Shown here piece after piece: positions 16,694 to 27,168 of a DNA stretch of 64,000 bases. The notes below the pieces were generated by a model. It did not search any database. It was given only the letters and a program-made list of their open reading frames with translations, and was not told the DNA's origin. Origin of the DNA: Moritella sp. JT01. GTDB lineage: Bacteria; Pseudomonadota; Gammaproteobacteria; Enterobacterales; Moritellaceae. The position numbers were made by a program, and so were the translations under genes. The stretch spans positions 109,139-173,138 of the forward strand of contig NZ_LOCN01000003.1 in assembly GCF_001574435.1 (NCBI RefSeq). Direction: 5' to 3'. Numbering within the stretch: position 1 is the stretch's first letter; each line of letters starts with the position of its first letter.

Positions 16694-17923
16694 TTAACCA
16701 GCAGGATAGAATGCACCTAAAATGGCTAAGCGACTTGCGCCTGTGACCGCCGGTAAATTACCCGGCAGTTTATGGATATGTTGTTTCGCTAACCAAGCAA
16801 ACGCAATCGCTTCAACCCAATCAGGATCAATGCCTATCTCTGTGGTCGTCATTACAGGTGTGATTGGTAATAATTGTGCTAAATCTGCCATTAATAATGG
16901 ATTGGCCGCGCCGCCACCACAAATGTACACTTCATTCGTTATATTCACGTTATCACTTTTATTCACGACACCACTTTTGTTCCCGATACTATTATGCATC
17001 AATTTAGTGACTTCATTGGCAATAGAAACGGCGGTAAAACGCGTTAATGTACGTTGTACATCGGCATCTGAATATGACAGCGGATGTTTATCTGAAATAG
17101 TATCTAAACTGTTATTTAATGCTTTATTTAAATAGGGTTGCAGCCAAGCTAAGTTAAATAACTCTCGACCTGTGCTTTTCGGCGGGCTTAACGCAAAAAA
17201 TTTATGTTGTAATAATGACGTCAGTAAAGACTCGATAACAACCCCAGATTTTGCCCATTGGCCATCTTCATCGTAGCTTTTGAGGCTGTTATTTTTAGTT
17301 CTATTGTTTTTAGCAGTAAACCAGGCGTCGAGTAGGGTATTCCCCGGACCTGTATCATAGCCAATAATGGATTTATTCTGCTGCAAACTGGGTAAATAGG
17401 TAATATTGGCTAAGCCGCCGATGTTAATTATGGCTCGGGTGATCGTGGCATGCTGAAAAACGGCTTGATGGAACGCCGGAACCAATGGCGCACCTTGACC
17501 GCCAAGGGCCATATCTTTGCGTCTAAAGTCAGCGACGGTATCAATATTGGTTAAGGCGGCAAGGATATTAGCATCACCGATTTGTAAGGTGAAGCCATGC
17601 TCGGGGTGGTGACGTACCGTTTGACCATGAGAACCAATCGCAGTGATGTCTTTGGCGGTATACTGTGTTTTAGCCAGCAATTGCTCGCAAGCAAGCGCAA
17701 AGGTTTCAGCAAGCGGTTGCTCGATGGTGGCAAGTGTGCTTATTTCATTGTCGTTAGGACGACACAATTGATGCAGTTGAGTCGTTAGCTTCGCAGGCAT
17801 AGCTTGTAAGTGCTGGGCAATAAGTTGGCACTTGCCCTGCTCAAATGCGACTAAGGCAGCATCAATACCATCAATGCTGGTTCCAGACATCAGTCCGATA
17901 TATAACTCACGCTTGTTTGGCAT
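16694..17923 (-). CDS. anmK: Anhydro-N-acetylmuramic acid kinase
   Basis: The 409-residue sugar kinase phosphorylates 1,6-anhydro-MurNAc recovered from cell-wall turnover. It starts MPNKRELYIGLMSGTSIDGIDA, the phosphate-binding signature, and has IGSHGQTVRHHPE, IGDANILA, VADFRRKDMALGGQGAPLVP, INIGGLANITYLP and GYDTGPGN. It is about 40 residues longer than the typical enzyme. The extra length comes from Asn/Lys/Ser-rich insertions near KNNRTKNNSLKSYD and NKSGVVNKSDNVNITNE, probably surface loops. The M23 peptidase gene follows 29 bases upstream on the same strand, linking both to peptidoglycan metabolism. Confidence 0.95.
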   Translation of the reverse strand: MPNKRELYIGLMSGTSIDGIDAALVAFEQGKCQLIAQHLQAMPAKLTTQLHQLCRPNDNEISTLATIEQPLAETFALACEQLLAKTQYTAKDITAIGSHGQTVRHHPEHGFTLQIGDANILAALTNIDTVADFRRKDMALGGQGAPLVPAFHQAVFQHATITRAIINIGGLANITYLPSLQQNKSIIGYDTGPGNTLLDAWFTAKNNRTKNNSLKSYDEDGQWAKSGVVIESLLTSLLQHKFFALSPPKSTGRELFNLAWLQPYLNKALNNSLDTISDKHPLSYSDADVQRTLTRFTAVSIANEVTKLMHNSIGNKSGVVNKSDNVNITNEVYICGGGAANPLLMADLAQLLPITPVMTTTEIGIDPDWVEAIAFAWLAKQHIHKLPGNLPAVTGASRLAILGAFYPAG

Positions 17924-17952
17924 TGTTGCTCCCTAAAATCAGCCGTTTATCT

Positions 17953-19251
17953 TTATTGTGCGATTAAACTGTATAATTTCGCATTATTTTCCAATTGCTC
18001 TATGATGCCTTTCGCTTCGGAGACAAACTTAGTCTTTTCACTACCGCGTAATGACTCTGCTTTTGGTAGTGACACTGTTTTTGGATTTTTGTGCTTACCA
18101 TTCACTAAAAATTCATAATGTAAATGGGGGCCCGTTACGCGACCAGTCGCACCAACCGTACCAATTTTTTGATTCTGTTTAACCCGCTGTCCTTGTTTGA
18201 CACTGCGCTTATTCATGTGCAGGTATTTAGTGACAATATTAGCGTTATGCTTAATAAAGACGTAATTACCGTTAAAGCGATTATAAGCAGATGCGATAAC
18301 TTTACCGTCACCCGCAGATACAATCGGGGTACCTGTTCTAGCGGCGTAATCAATACCATTATGCGCACGTATTCTGCCTGTTACTGGATGACGGCGATTA
18401 CGGTTAAAACTAGAGCTGATATATTTAAAGTTTACCGGAGCGCGTAAGAAGGCTTTACGCATAGAGCGTCCTGACGGGGTATAGTAGCTGCCATCTTTAT
18501 GGCGTACAGCTTGAAATTTATCACCTTGGTTGATGAACTCTGCGGCAAGGATATTACCTGTAGAAACAAAATCACCATCAATATATTGTTCTTCATAAAT
18601 TACTGCAAAACTGTCGCCCGCTCGAATATCGAGGGCGAAATCGATATCCCAACCAAATATTGTGGCTAGGTTCATGATTTGTTTTGCAGGCATCTTACCT
18701 TTAACACCAGCATTCCAGAAGTTACTGGTGATCTCTGCGCGCGTAAATGTTTCTCTGACTTCTATTTTATTTTTAACGGTGTTAGTTGTGTAACCATCAG
18801 CTGTTTTATTAATGTGCAACGATTCAGTGGCGCTGTAAGGGTAAATAAGCTCAACAAATTGGCCATCATTATTCGTTGTGATGGTTAGTTTTTGCCCAGG
18901 GTAGATACTGCGTAAGCGTTTTGCCGATGACAGTTTGTCTATTTCATAGATGGTTTTTGTCGATAAATGGCTACGTTGACCAATTAACGATAGGTTATCA
19001 CCCGCGCGAACGATAATTTCCTCACTGGTTAATCGCGATTGAACTGGCTTACTTTGTGTCGAGGTAATGCGAGGTAATTTTAAACTATAGCGGTCACCAA
19101 CTTGGTAGATATAAAAAGAGTCGGCATCTGATGATAGTGGTGCGCTGGTGGATACTGGGAGTAACAGCAGTGTAATGATCAAACCAAAGATAATTAGAAT
19201 GAAGGTTCGGTGCTGTTTTGGTAATTGCTTAAAACGGTTACCGAATGACAT
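17953..19251 (-). CDS. mepM: MepM-like M23 family peptidoglycan endopeptidase
   Basis: The 432-residue protein has an N-terminal membrane anchor (RTFILIIFGLIITLLLLPV), a LysM-like region (GDNLSLIGQRSHLSTKTIYEI ... IYPGQKLTI) and an OapA/M23 N-terminal domain. The C-terminal lysostaphin-type M23 domain has zinc ligands in HNGIDYAARTGTPIV (HxxxD) and the HLHYEF motif. MepM/YebA homologues cut D,D-crosslinks to allow wall growth. I use the ATG at 19251 (MSFGNRFKQLPKQHR), because the longer frame would need a TTG without a ribosome site. It is paired with anmK and divergent from tyrS, as yebA homologues often are near anmK and tyrS. Confidence 0.88.
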   Translation of the reverse strand: MSFGNRFKQLPKQHRTFILIIFGLIITLLLLPVSTSAPLSSDADSFYIYQVGDRYSLKLPRITSTQSKPVQSRLTSEEIIVRAGDNLSLIGQRSHLSTKTIYEIDKLSSAKRLRSIYPGQKLTITTNNDGQFVELIYPYSATESLHINKTADGYTTNTVKNKIEVRETFTRAEITSNFWNAGVKGKMPAKQIMNLATIFGWDIDFALDIRAGDSFAVIYEEQYIDGDFVSTGNILAAEFINQGDKFQAVRHKDGSYYTPSGRSMRKAFLRAPVNFKYISSSFNRNRRHPVTGRIRAHNGIDYAARTGTPIVSAGDGKVIASAYNRFNGNYVFIKHNANIVTKYLHMNKRSVKQGQRVKQNQKIGTVGATGRVTGPHLHYEFLVNGKHKNPKTVSLPKAESLRGSEKTKFVSEAKGIIEQLENNAKLYSLIAQ

Positions 19252-19432
19252 AAGAGAGCACAACCTTGTGGCAATTAAAAAATAAGTTACATATTCTAAC
19301 AAATACTAAGGTCTGTGCAAAAAAATTATCACCAAATTAACGGTATTGCCTCAGTGCAATGGTTTTCAATTGTGATGCTATCCAGTAGTATAGAGTTATT
19401 ATATTTAGGTAATAAGTGTGGAGCTTAATATT

Positions 19433-20629
19433 ATGACGCAAATCAATGATGCGTTACGTGAAATCAAACGTGGTACAGAAGAAATCCTAGTTGAAGAAGA
19501 ATTAGTAGCAAAACTGAAAGAAGGTCGTCCGCTAAGAATTAAATTAGGTGCTGATCCAACAGGTGCTGATCTACATTTAGGCCATACTGTTATCTTAAAC
19601 AAGTTACGTCAATTCCAAGATCTTGGTCATGAAGTTATCTTCTTGATTGGTGACTTCACTGCAACCGTGGGAGACCCGTCAGGTAAAAACTCGACACGTC
19701 CACCACTCACACGTGAAGAAGTATTGGCCAATGCAAAAACGTATACAGATCAAGTATTCAAAATTTTAGATGAATCAAAAACACGCATTGAATTTAACTC
19801 TACGTGGTTAAACGAATTAGGTGCAGCGGGCATGATCCGTTTAGCGTCGCAACAAACAGTTGCACGTATGCTAGAACGTGATGATTTCAAAAAGCGCTAT
19901 GCGTCAAATCAAGGTATCGCGATCCACGAATTTATGTACCCATTATTACAAGGTTATGATTCAGTTGCGCTGAAATCGGATGTTGAACTTGGCGGTACAG
20001 ATCAAAAATTCAACCTATTAATGGGTCGTGAATTACAAAAAGCAGAAGGTCAAAAACCACAAACGGTTATCATGATGCCACTACTTGTTGGTCTTGATGG
20101 CGTGAAAAAAATGTCTAAATCAGCGAACAACTATATTGGTGTAACAGATGCACCGAACGAGATGTTCGGTAAGATCATGTCGATCACTGATGAATTGATG
20201 TGGAATTACTTCGAATTATTATCATTCCGTCCATTAGCTGAAATTGAAAAATTTAAAGCTGATATCGCGGCAGATGCGGTTAATCCACGTGATGTTAAAA
20301 TTTCATTAGCAAAAGAAATCATTGCCCGTTTTCACGATGAAGCGGCAGCAGAAAGCGCACATAATGATTTCACGCAGCGTTTTTCAAAAAATGCGATCCC
20401 AGATGAAATGCCAGAGTTTGATTTTGCAGTAAGTGATGCAATCGCAATTGCTAACTTATTAAAAGAGGCTGGTTTAGTATCAGGGACATCGGAAGCGATG
20501 CGTATGATCAAGCAGGGAGCTGTTAAGATTGATGGTGAAAAAGTAGAAGATACACGTCTTGTACCGACTGCTGGTACAGCCGTATACCAAGTTGGTAAAC
20601 GTAAGTTTGCACGTATTACACTTGGTTAA
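19433..20629 (+). CDS. tyrS: Tyrosyl-tRNA synthetase
   Basis: The 398-residue class I synthetase charges tRNATyr. It has the HIGH-like motif HLGH (residues 48-51) in [18 protein letters not shown] and KKMSKS (K226-S230). The C-terminal S4 RNA-binding domain begins near [19 protein letters not shown]. Its length and N-terminus place it in the shorter TyrS class found in Vibrio and Pseudomonas rather than the 424-residue E. coli type. GGAG 9 bases before the ATG at 19433 selects it; a GTG at 19418 is less likely. A strong terminator follows. Confidence 0.96.
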   Translation: MTQINDALREIKRGTEEILVEEELVAKLKEGRPLRIKLGADPTGADLHLGHTVILNKLRQFQDLGHEVIFLIGDFTATVGDPSGKNSTRPPLTREEVLANAKTYTDQVFKILDESKTRIEFNSTWLNELGAAGMIRLASQQTVARMLERDDFKKRYASNQGIAIHEFMYPLLQGYDSVALKSDVELGGTDQKFNLLMGRELQKAEGQKPQTVIMMPLLVGLDGVKKMSKSANNYIGVTDAPNEMFGKIMSITDELMWNYFELLSFRPLAEIEKFKADIAADAVNPRDVKISLAKEIIARFHDEAAAESAHNDFTQRFSKNAIPDEMPEFDFAVSDAIAIANLLKEAGLVSGTSEAMRMIKQGAVKIDGEKVEDTRLVPTAGTAVYQVGKRKFARITLG

Positions 20630-20646
20630 CTGCTGATAAATAATTT

Positions 20647-20684
20647 AAGCCCGTTATGATGATTGTTATAACGGGCTTTTTAGT
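20647..20684 (+). terminator. Intrinsic terminator of tyrS
   Basis: AAGCCCGTTAT pairs with ATAACGGGCTT around an ATGATTGTT-type loop, then TTT. On the minus strand it could also end the TRIC gene, which is convergent. Confidence 0.85.
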
Positions 20685-20707
20685 TTTAGGCTGCTAGCAG
20701 ATGTAAT

Positions 20708-21340
20708 TTACGAACGGTGGTGTTTTAAAACAAACATAGGTAATCTTAAATGCCAATGCACTGCAGCCATTCGGAGTGTAAATACCCCTGTCATGGCGAG
20801 TAACATTGCTAAACCTTCAGTTATGCCAATGAGTAGTGCGCCAGTATAAACGAGGCCTCCCAAGACAGATGCCGTCGCATAGATATCTTTTTGTAATACC
20901 ATAGGCACGCGACTGGCTAACAGGTCTCTAATAATACCGCCTGCAACACCGGTGATCACACCCATCACCACTGCTGTCATCCCCGGGGCGCCATAAGCTA
21001 AGGCTTTCTGCGTACCCAGTACGGTGAATAAGGCTAAGCCTGCTGCATCGGCAAGGGGTAATAATATTGGCGGCATGCGATGATTACGGTTAGCAAACAA
21101 AATGGTTAACATAGACGTCAGAATAATAACGGTGAGGTAAACGGGGTCGTGCACCCAGAATGCAGGGCCTACATTTAAGATGGCATCACGTATTGTGCCA
21201 CCTCCAATCGCGGTTACCGCAGCCAATACTGTTGCGCCAAATGGGTCCATGCGCATCTGTCCAGCAACTTGTACGCCTGATATTGCAAAAACGGCGGTAC
21301 CCGCTAAATCGAGTAAATAAATCATATCCATGTTCATCAT
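20708..21340 (-). CDS. TRIC/UPF0126 family membrane channel (YicG-like)
   Basis: This integral membrane protein of about 210 residues is made of two repeats of the TRIC (formerly UPF0126) domain. [20 protein letters not shown] and [12 protein letters not shown] mark repeat one; [13 protein letters not shown] and [20 protein letters not shown] mark repeat two. About seven hydrophobic helices are visible. Prokaryotic TRIC proteins are trimeric monovalent-cation channels; the physiological role in bacteria is unclear. I use the ATG at 21340. A TTG at 21373 would extend into the palindromic repeat at 21365-21413. No operon partner is evident. Confidence 0.85.
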   Translation of the reverse strand: MMNMDMIYLLDLAGTAVFAISGVQVAGQMRMDPFGATVLAAVTAIGGGTIRDAILNVGPAFWVHDPVYLTVIILTSMLTILFANRNHRMPPILLPLADAAGLALFTVLGTQKALAYGAPGMTAVVMGVITGVAGGIIRDLLASRVPMVLQKDIYATASVLGGLVYTGALLIGITEGLAMLLAMTGVFTLRMAAVHWHLRLPMFVLKHHRS

Positions 21341-21364
21341 CAGTAAACTTATTAATCCTTTCTC

Positions 21365-21413
21365 TATATCCAAACTACTTCAAGATGTTATATCAGAGAC
21401 TAGCTTGGGTATA
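21365..21413. repeat. Short deletion derivative of the TATACCCAAG palindromic element
   Basis: TATATCCAAACTACTTCAAG, then ATGTTATATCAGAGAC, fused to TAGCTTGGGTATA. The first part matches the left end and the last part the right end of the 264-bp element at 54860-55123, with the middle missing. It sits immediately upstream of the TRIC gene start. Confidence 0.7.
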
Positions 21414-21599
21414 TTTGTCCATAATTAAGAAGAGCAGAGTATACGGATAGAGAAAACGATTTCTTTTAGCTATATCGAAGTTCTAACAAATAAAGTTGCT
21501 AATATAAATAAAATTTGAATTATTAATGATGCGATTCTGAATATTATCTTTCAGATGAAATTGAGCGGGAAGTGAGTAAAAGAGGGTTATATGTAGGCA

Positions 21600-21678
21600 T
21601 AAAAAAACAGCATAGAGAAGTTTTCGTCTATCTTATAATCAAGCGTTATAAAACAATAAACTTTTCCATGCTGTTTTT
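21600..21678 (-). terminator. Long-loop terminator past the 27-codon gene
   Basis: AAAAACAGCAT (21603) pairs with ATGCTGTTTTT (21668), and AAGTTT with AAACTT inside, leaving a loop of about 34 bases. On the minus strand the hairpin ends in a run of T and lies 12 bases past the micro-gene stop. Confidence 0.6.
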
Positions 21679-21689
21679 GGTATTTTAAA

Positions 21690-21773
21690 CTATAGGCTAG
21701 CGATTGATGGTAAAACACCACTTGTGATAGCTAAAGTAGTTAAAACAGTAAAAACGGCTATAAATTCTTTCAT
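21690..21773 (-). CDS. Putative 27-residue hydrophobic micro-protein
   Basis: The frame MKEFIAVFTVLTTLAITSGV then LPSIASL ends with TAG at 21690. AAGGA lies 7 bases before the ATG, an ideal ribosome site. The product is a single hydrophobic helix with a lysine near its start, so it is either a tiny membrane protein or a signal-peptide-like fragment. A hairpin terminator follows directly, suggesting a dedicated short transcript of roughly 200 bases on the minus strand. No family was recognised. It could instead be a leader frame of a small RNA. Confidence 0.5.
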   Translation of the reverse strand: MKEFIAVFTVLTTLAITSGVLPSIASL

Positions 21774-22247
21774 GATAATGTCCTTGGTGTTAATGGATTG
21801 AGTACATTATGCACACATTTTATTCATTTGGCTAGCTATTTATAAGAAAAGTGTAACTTTTAATGCTTTGAGCTCTCGATGGTACTGAAGTGCTGATTAG
21901 TGTGTGTATTGATGTTTTTATCCGTGTTGGCTATTGTGGTTAAGCGTATTTTTGCTGTTGAGCGTTTTAATTAGCATGTAAAAGTGCAGTTTTAGCCATC
22001 ACGATCATAACTTTACTTGTATTGGCTGGAATGTGCGTAAAGTAGTTCGTTAAGTCGAGTTTTAAGACCCGTTGTTAATGAACAATCAAAGGTCTCAATA
22101 ATCAGATTAAATGTGTTTAATGGTTTGAATAGGGTGAAGTGTCGTCATATTCGTATTACAATAGTGGCATTATGATTGTAAACATTGTCGGCGCTGTAAA
22201 ATGCAGTAATGTCATGATAATGAATTGATTGAAAGGCTATAAGCATT
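21774..22247. other. Intergenic stretch upstream of greA
   Basis: About 470 bases between the micro-gene and greA. It should contain the promoters of both. I see no protein-coding frame, no strong hairpin and no recognisable operator. Confidence 0.4.
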
Positions 22248-22727
22248 ATGAGTAATATGATCCCAATGACTGCACGTGGTGCAGAAAACTTACGTATCGA
22301 ATTAGAACATTTAAAAACGGTTCGTCGACCTGAAATTGTAAGTTCGATTGCGGTAGCGCGTGAGCACGGCGATTTGAAAGAAAACGCGGAATACCATGCG
22401 GCACGTGAAGAGCAAGGTTTCTGTGAAGGTCGCGTTCAAGATATCGAATGGAAACTGTCTAATTGTCAGATTATTGATGTGACAAAAATAGCAAATAATG
22501 GTCGTGTTATTTTTGGTTGTACAGTTAAAATTTATAATACTGAAACAGAAGAAGAGATCACTTATAATCTTGTCGGTGATGATGAAGCTAATATTAAAGA
22601 AAATCGTATTTCAATTAACTCACCAATTGCACGTGGTTTAGTGGGTAAAAGTGTCGATGATGTAGCGATGGTGACGACACCGGGCGGCGCGATTGAATTT
22701 GAAATTGTATCGGTAGAATATATCTAA
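22248..22727 (+). CDS. greA: Transcription elongation factor GreA
   Basis: The 159-residue factor stimulates RNA polymerase to cleave backtracked transcripts. The N-terminal coiled coil carries the acidic tip in [20 protein letters not shown], with the Asp and Glu that coordinate the catalytic Mg2+ in the polymerase channel. The C-terminal FKBP-like domain includes [16 protein letters not shown] and [14 protein letters not shown]. The N-terminus [20 protein letters not shown] is standard. In E. coli it lies beside yhbY, rlmE and ftsH, the order found here. Confidence 0.97.
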   Translation: MSNMIPMTARGAENLRIELEHLKTVRRPEIVSSIAVAREHGDLKENAEYHAAREEQGFCEGRVQDIEWKLSNCQIIDVTKIANNGRVIFGCTVKIYNTETEEEITYNLVGDDEANIKENRISINSPIARGLVGKSVDDVAMVTTPGGAIEFEIVSVEYI

Positions 22728-22777
22728 CTATCGACACACTGCATGAAAATACAGACACGAATTATGGTGTACTGTGA

Positions 22778-22825
22778 CCCAGTTTTAACACTGGGTATAG
22801 TCGAGCTGGGATTCCTTGCCCAGCT
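22778..22825. terminator. Two adjacent hairpins between convergent greA and yhbY
   Basis: CCCAGT/ACTGGG (22778-22795) and AGCTGGG/CCCAGCT (22804-22825) form consecutive stems. Neither has a good T run, so termination is plausible but not certain. Confidence 0.45.
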
Positions 22826-22842
22826 GGATACTCATAAAGCTA

Positions 22843-23139
22843 TTATTTTCTTGGCAGTATGATTTTCTTTTCATCACTTGTACGATAAATAACCAATGTG
22901 TGGCCAATACTTTGTACTTTTTCTGCGTTAGCTTCTTTTACAATGGTATCCATTACTAATGCTTTTTGGTCACGGTCTTCTGACGCAACTTTAATTTTGA
23001 TTAATTCATGATGTGCTAGCGCTACTTCAATTTCAGCCATTACACCTTCTGTTAAGCCGTGTTGGCCTAGTAAGATGACAGGTTTTAATGAGTGTGCTAA
23101 ACCTTTTAGGTGTTGCTTTTGCTTGTTGCTTAATGCCAT
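22843..23139 (-). CDS. yhbY: Ribosome assembly RNA-binding protein YhbY
   Basis: This 98-residue protein is a single CRM domain. It shows SNKQKQHLKGLAHSLKPVI, the GxxG RNA-binding loop in GQHGLTEGV, HELIKIKV and IGHTLVIYR. YhbY associates with the pre-50S subunit and aids ribosome maturation. It is divergent from rlmE, which modifies 23S rRNA, so both act in 50S biogenesis. Confidence 0.95.
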   Translation of the reverse strand: MALSNKQKQHLKGLAHSLKPVILLGQHGLTEGVMAEIEVALAHHELIKIKVASEDRDQKALVMDTIVKEANAEKVQSIGHTLVIYRTSDEKKIILPRK

Positions 23140-23253
23140 ATTTTAAATTTCTTATTACTTAGGGTTGAAAAAGAGTAATTTTAGCTTCATCTTCATCTTA
23201 ATACCATGCCATTATGGCAATGGTTTAAAAAAATATTATTAACAGGCTTTCAG

Positions 23254-23898
23254 ATGACCCCGACACCGAAGAAAAAAAGTACCCAAAAGGGCAGTTCAAA
23301 GAATTGGCTGCAGGAGCATCATAACGATAAATACGTGAAAGATGCGAAGAAACAAGGGTTGCGTTCACGTGCGACTTTTAAGCTTGAAGAAATTCAAGAA
23401 AAAGATAAATTATTAAAACCGGGTATGAATATTGTTGACCTTGGCGCTGCTCCTGGAGGTTGGTCACAATATGCGGTTAAGCAATTAGGTGATAGAGGTC
23501 GTGTTATTGCTTGTGATATTTTAGCCATGGATCCAATTGCAGGTGTCGATTTTTTGCAAGGTGATTTTCGAGATGAGAAAGTACTATCAACATTACTGGC
23601 TAAAGTAGGCGATGGTCAGATTGACGTTGTTATCTCTGATATGGCACCCAATATGAGTGGTAATATTGGCGTTGATCAACCTGCTTCAATGTATTTGGTC
23701 GAGCTTGCTCTTGAAATGTGTCGTGAAGTGCTTAAACCAAATGGCAGTTTTGTGGTCAAAGTCTTTCAAGGTTCAGGCTTTGAGCAATTCATGAAAGATG
23801 TACGTAGTTTGTTTACTGTAGTTAAAACCAGAAAACCGGATTCATCACGTGCTCGTTCACGCGAAGTTTTCATTGTTGCGACAGGTTATAAAGGCTAA
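23254..23898 (+). CDS. rlmE: 23S rRNA 2'-O-ribose U2552 methyltransferase RlmE
   Basis: The 214-residue RrmJ/FtsJ enzyme methylates the 2'-OH of U2552 late in 50S assembly. It has SAM motif [19 protein letters not shown], the catalytic Asp in [12 protein letters not shown], the catalytic Lys in [10 protein letters not shown], and C-terminal [17 protein letters not shown]. The ATG at 23254 has AGG 8 bases upstream and matches the family start. A more upstream ATG would add 16 unlike residues. ftsH follows after 288 bases, as in E. coli. Confidence 0.96.
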   Translation: MTPTPKKKSTQKGSSKNWLQEHHNDKYVKDAKKQGLRSRATFKLEEIQEKDKLLKPGMNIVDLGAAPGGWSQYAVKQLGDRGRVIACDILAMDPIAGVDFLQGDFRDEKVLSTLLAKVGDGQIDVVISDMAPNMSGNIGVDQPASMYLVELALEMCREVLKPNGSFVVKVFQGSGFEQFMKDVRSLFTVVKTRKPDSSRARSREVFIVATGYKG

Positions 23899-24185
23899 AT
23901 TATTGTGACCTGTGACAAAAGATAATATCACTGCTGCTATTGAAGAATAAAATCTAGATTTGTCATCAATTAACATTTAATTATTTTAATAAATAGCCAA
24001 GTCTTGATATATTTGAGTAGACAGTAGAGAATATCTAAAGGGTTCTGCAACCTTGCATTTTAATTGTAAGGACCACAGGATTAAAATTTAAAATGTAAGT
24101 TGTTGTTAAACTGTCTATATTTAGAATATATTGAGTATATCAACTGTTTTTTTTCAGGGAACTTAAGACCCGGAGAGGCTAGATT

Positions 24186-26120
24186 TTGAGTGATATGGCA
24201 AAAAATCTGATTTTATGGCTGGTTATTGCAGTCGTGTTAATGTCAGTATTTCAGAGTTTCGGACCAAATGAGAGTTCAAGTAATCAGTTAGATTACAGTT
24301 CATTTGTGCAACAAGTTAGAAATAAACAAGTTAACGAAGTTAAGATCAACGGACGTACTATCCGTGGTGTTAGCCAAGGTGGACAGAAGTTCGTTACTTT
24401 CTTACCAGCGGAAGATCCACAGCTATTAAATGATCTGCTAAACAATAACGTTAAAGTATTTGGTGAGCCTGAAGAAGAAGCAAGTTTATTAACTTCTATC
24501 TTCATCTCTTGGTTCCCAATGCTATTACTGATCGGTGTTTGGGTATTCTTTATGCGTCAAATGCAAGGTGGCGGTGGTAAAGGTGCTATGTCATTCGGCA
24601 AAAGTAAAGCACGCTTAATGAGTGAAGACCAAATTAAAACGACGTTTGCTGATGTTGCAGGCTGTGATGAAGCAAAAGAAGAAGTTGCTGAATTGGTTGA
24701 TTACTTAAAAGACCCAAGTCGTTTCCAGAAACTTGGTGGTAAAATCCCAACCGGTATCTTATTAGTTGGTTCACCAGGTACAGGTAAAACATTACTTGCT
24801 AAAGCGATTGCTGGTGAAGCAAAAGTACCATTTTTCACTATTTCAGGTTCTGACTTCGTTGAAATGTTTGTGGGTGTGGGTGCATCTCGTGTGCGTGACA
24901 TGTTTGAACAAGCGAAAAAATCATCACCTTGTATCATCTTTATCGATGAAATCGATGCAGTAGGCCGCAAACGTGGCTCTGGCATGGGTGGCGGTCATGA
25001 TGAGCGTGAGCAAACGCTAAACCAAATGTTAGTTGAAATGGATGGTTTTGAAGGTAATGAAGGTGTCATTGTTATTGCTGCGACCAACCGTCCAGACGTA
25101 CTTGATCCTGCATTATTACGTCCTGGTCGTTTTGACCGTCAAGTAACTGTAGGTCTACCAGATATCCGTGGTCGTGAACAGATCTTGAAAGTACATATGC
25201 GTAAAGTGCCAATCAGCGATGATGTTGAAACTGTACTTATTGCGCGTGGTACACCGGGTTTCTCTGGTGCCGAGCTGGCTAACTTAGTGAATGAAGCTGC
25301 ACTATTTGCTGCACGTCATAATAAACGTACAGTATCTATGGCCGAATTTGAAAAAGCCAAAGATAAGATCCTCATGGGTGCCGAGCGTAAGAGCATGGTC
25401 ATGAGCGAAGAAGAGAAAACGATGACTGCTTATCATGAAGCTGGTCACGCTATTGTCGGTCGTTTAGTACCGGATCATGATCCTGTTTATAAAGTCAGTA
25501 TCATTCCTCGTGGTCGTGCATTAGGTGTGACTATGTACTTACCTGAACAAGATCGCCTTAGTCACTCGAAACGTCATTTAGAAAGCATGATTTCAAGCCT
25601 TTACGGTGGTCGTATTGCTGAAGAGATTATCTTTGGTAAAGACTGCGTATCAACAGGCGCATCAAATGATATTGAACGTGCTACGGATATTTCTCGTAAA
25701 ATGGTCACGCAATGGGGTCTATCTGAAAAATTAGGGCCAATGAAATTTGCTGATGAGCAAGGTGAAATTTTCCTTGGTGGTGGCGGCGCTCAGCAGGCAA
25801 GTATGTCTGATGATACCGCTAAGATGATTGATGATGAAATTCGTTATTTAGTTGAAAGTAACTATAAACGTGCGCATCAGCTATTATCGGACAATATGGA
25901 TATTCTTCATTCAATGAAAGATGCATTGATGAAGTATGAAACGATTGATGCCAAGCAAATTGATGATCTTATGGCGCGTGTTGAAGTACGTGCACCTGCA
26001 GATTGGGGTGACGGCTATGGGAAAATGGATAGCGATACAGCCAAAGACGTGAAAAAAGAAACTAAAGCTGATAGTGAAGAAGATAGTGAAAAAGAAAATG
26101 ATAAAAAAGATACAGATTAA
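24186..26120 (+). CDS. ftsH: ATP-dependent zinc metalloprotease FtsH
   Basis: The 644-residue membrane AAA+ protease degrades short-lived and misfolded membrane and cytosolic proteins. It has TM1 (about residues 5-23), a periplasmic domain, and TM2 (about 100-120). The AAA module has Walker A GSPGTGKT (195-202; most homologues have GPPGTGKT), Walker [12 protein letters not shown] and the SRH around [19 protein letters not shown]. The zinc motif is HEAGH (417-421). GAGG 7 bases upstream supports the TTG at 24186, giving MSDMAKN. The ATG at 24195 is too far from it. The C-tail is Lys/Glu/Asp-rich. Confidence 0.97.
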   Translation: MSDMAKNLILWLVIAVVLMSVFQSFGPNESSSNQLDYSSFVQQVRNKQVNEVKINGRTIRGVSQGGQKFVTFLPAEDPQLLNDLLNNNVKVFGEPEEEASLLTSIFISWFPMLLLIGVWVFFMRQMQGGGGKGAMSFGKSKARLMSEDQIKTTFADVAGCDEAKEEVAELVDYLKDPSRFQKLGGKIPTGILLVGSPGTGKTLLAKAIAGEAKVPFFTISGSDFVEMFVGVGASRVRDMFEQAKKSSPCIIFIDEIDAVGRKRGSGMGGGHDEREQTLNQMLVEMDGFEGNEGVIVIAATNRPDVLDPALLRPGRFDRQVTVGLPDIRGREQILKVHMRKVPISDDVETVLIARGTPGFSGAELANLVNEAALFAARHNKRTVSMAEFEKAKDKILMGAERKSMVMSEEEKTMTAYHEAGHAIVGRLVPDHDPVYKVSIIPRGRALGVTMYLPEQDRLSHSKRHLESMISSLYGGRIAEEIIFGKDCVSTGASNDIERATDISRKMVTQWGLSEKLGPMKFADEQGEIFLGGGGAQQASMSDDTAKMIDDEIRYLVESNYKRAHQLLSDNMDILHSMKDALMKYETIDAKQIDDLMARVEVRAPADWGDGYGKMDSDTAKDVKKETKADSEEDSEKENDKKDTD

Positions 26121-26170
26121 GCTTCGCTTACTCAGTATTACTTTATAGCTATTAATTCATGATAGAATAA

Positions 26171-26199
26171 ACCTCGAGTGTAACTCGGGGTTTTTTTTT
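26171..26199 (+). terminator. Terminator between ftsH and folP
   Basis: A 9-bp stem ACCTCGAGT/ACTCGGGGT (one G-T pair) has a 3-base loop followed by eight T. folP begins 16 bases later, so its transcription probably needs readthrough or its own promoter. Confidence 0.8.
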
Positions 26200-26214
26200 A
26201 GGGATAGAACGATA

Positions 26215-27075
26215 ATGCAGTTAAACTTAGTGACCAATAGCAGTCGTGTTAAAATACTCGATCTTAGTCAACCTGTAGTAATGGGCATTTTAAATGTCAC
26301 ACCGGACTCATTTTCTGATGGCGGTCAGTATTACGCTTTAGATACTGCCTTTAAACAAGCACAAAAAATGGTCGCCGATGGCGCTAAGATTATTGATATT
26401 GGCGGTGAATCTACGCGTCCTGGTGCCAGTGCTGTTAGTTTAGAAGAAGAGCTTGCCCGTGTTATTCCTATTATTAAACGCGTATCAACACAGCTCGATG
26501 TTGTCATTTCTATCGATACCAGTAAAGCACAAGTGATGCGTGAAGCAATTGCTGCGGGTGCGCACATTATTAATGATGTGAGAGCGTTGCAGCAAGAAGG
26601 TGCACTACAAGCTGCGGCAGAACTTGCTGTGCCTGTATGTATTATGCACATGCAAGGCCAGCCAAGTACCATGCAAGACGCACCTAATTACCAAGATGTC
26701 ACCGCTGAAGTCGTGGCATTTTTACAACAGCGTATTGCTGATTGTGTTAATGCAGGCATTAAACGTGACAATATTATTCTCGATCCCGGTTTTGGTTTTG
26801 GTAAGACGTTAGAACAAAATTACCAATTACTGGCTGATACGCGAGTATTTCATCAATTTGGTTTACCTGTGTTGATCGGTGTGTCTCGAAAGTCGATGAT
26901 AGGTAATTTATTACAGTGTGATGAGTCCCAGCGATTAGCGGGTAGTCTTGCTTGTGCAACTGCTGCTGCAATCGATGGTGCGCAAATATTACGTGTGCAT
27001 GATGTGCGAGAAACTGCGGATGTTTTAGCTGTTGTGGCACAGCTTGCTAAGCACGCTTTAAATAATAAACAATAA
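26215..27075 (+). CDS. folP: Dihydropteroate synthase
   Basis: The 286-residue TIM-barrel enzyme of folate synthesis joins p-aminobenzoate to hydroxymethyl-dihydropterin diphosphate; it is the sulfonamide target. Signatures are VMGILNVTPDSFSDGGQY, IDIGGESTRPGA, SIDTSKAQVMREAI, INDVRALQ, CIMHMQGQPSTMQ and DPGFGFGKTLEQNYQLL. The C-terminus has VGVSRKSMIG and HDVRETADVL. It lies between ftsH and glmM in the conserved order. AGGGA upstream marks the start. Confidence 0.96.
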   Translation: MQLNLVTNSSRVKILDLSQPVVMGILNVTPDSFSDGGQYYALDTAFKQAQKMVADGAKIIDIGGESTRPGASAVSLEEELARVIPIIKRVSTQLDVVISIDTSKAQVMREAIAAGAHIINDVRALQQEGALQAAAELAVPVCIMHMQGQPSTMQDAPNYQDVTAEVVAFLQQRIADCVNAGIKRDNIILDPGFGFGKTLEQNYQLLADTRVFHQFGLPVLIGVSRKSMIGNLLQCDESQRLAGSLACATAAAIDGAQILRVHDVRETADVLAVVAQLAKHALNNKQ

Positions 27076-27168
27076 CGAACATGATGAATTTTAAGTAACG
27101 GTTTTAATTTAAAATAGGTTGGTTGAATTTATTTTTCGACTAATAATAGAAGATATTAGGGATTAAAT

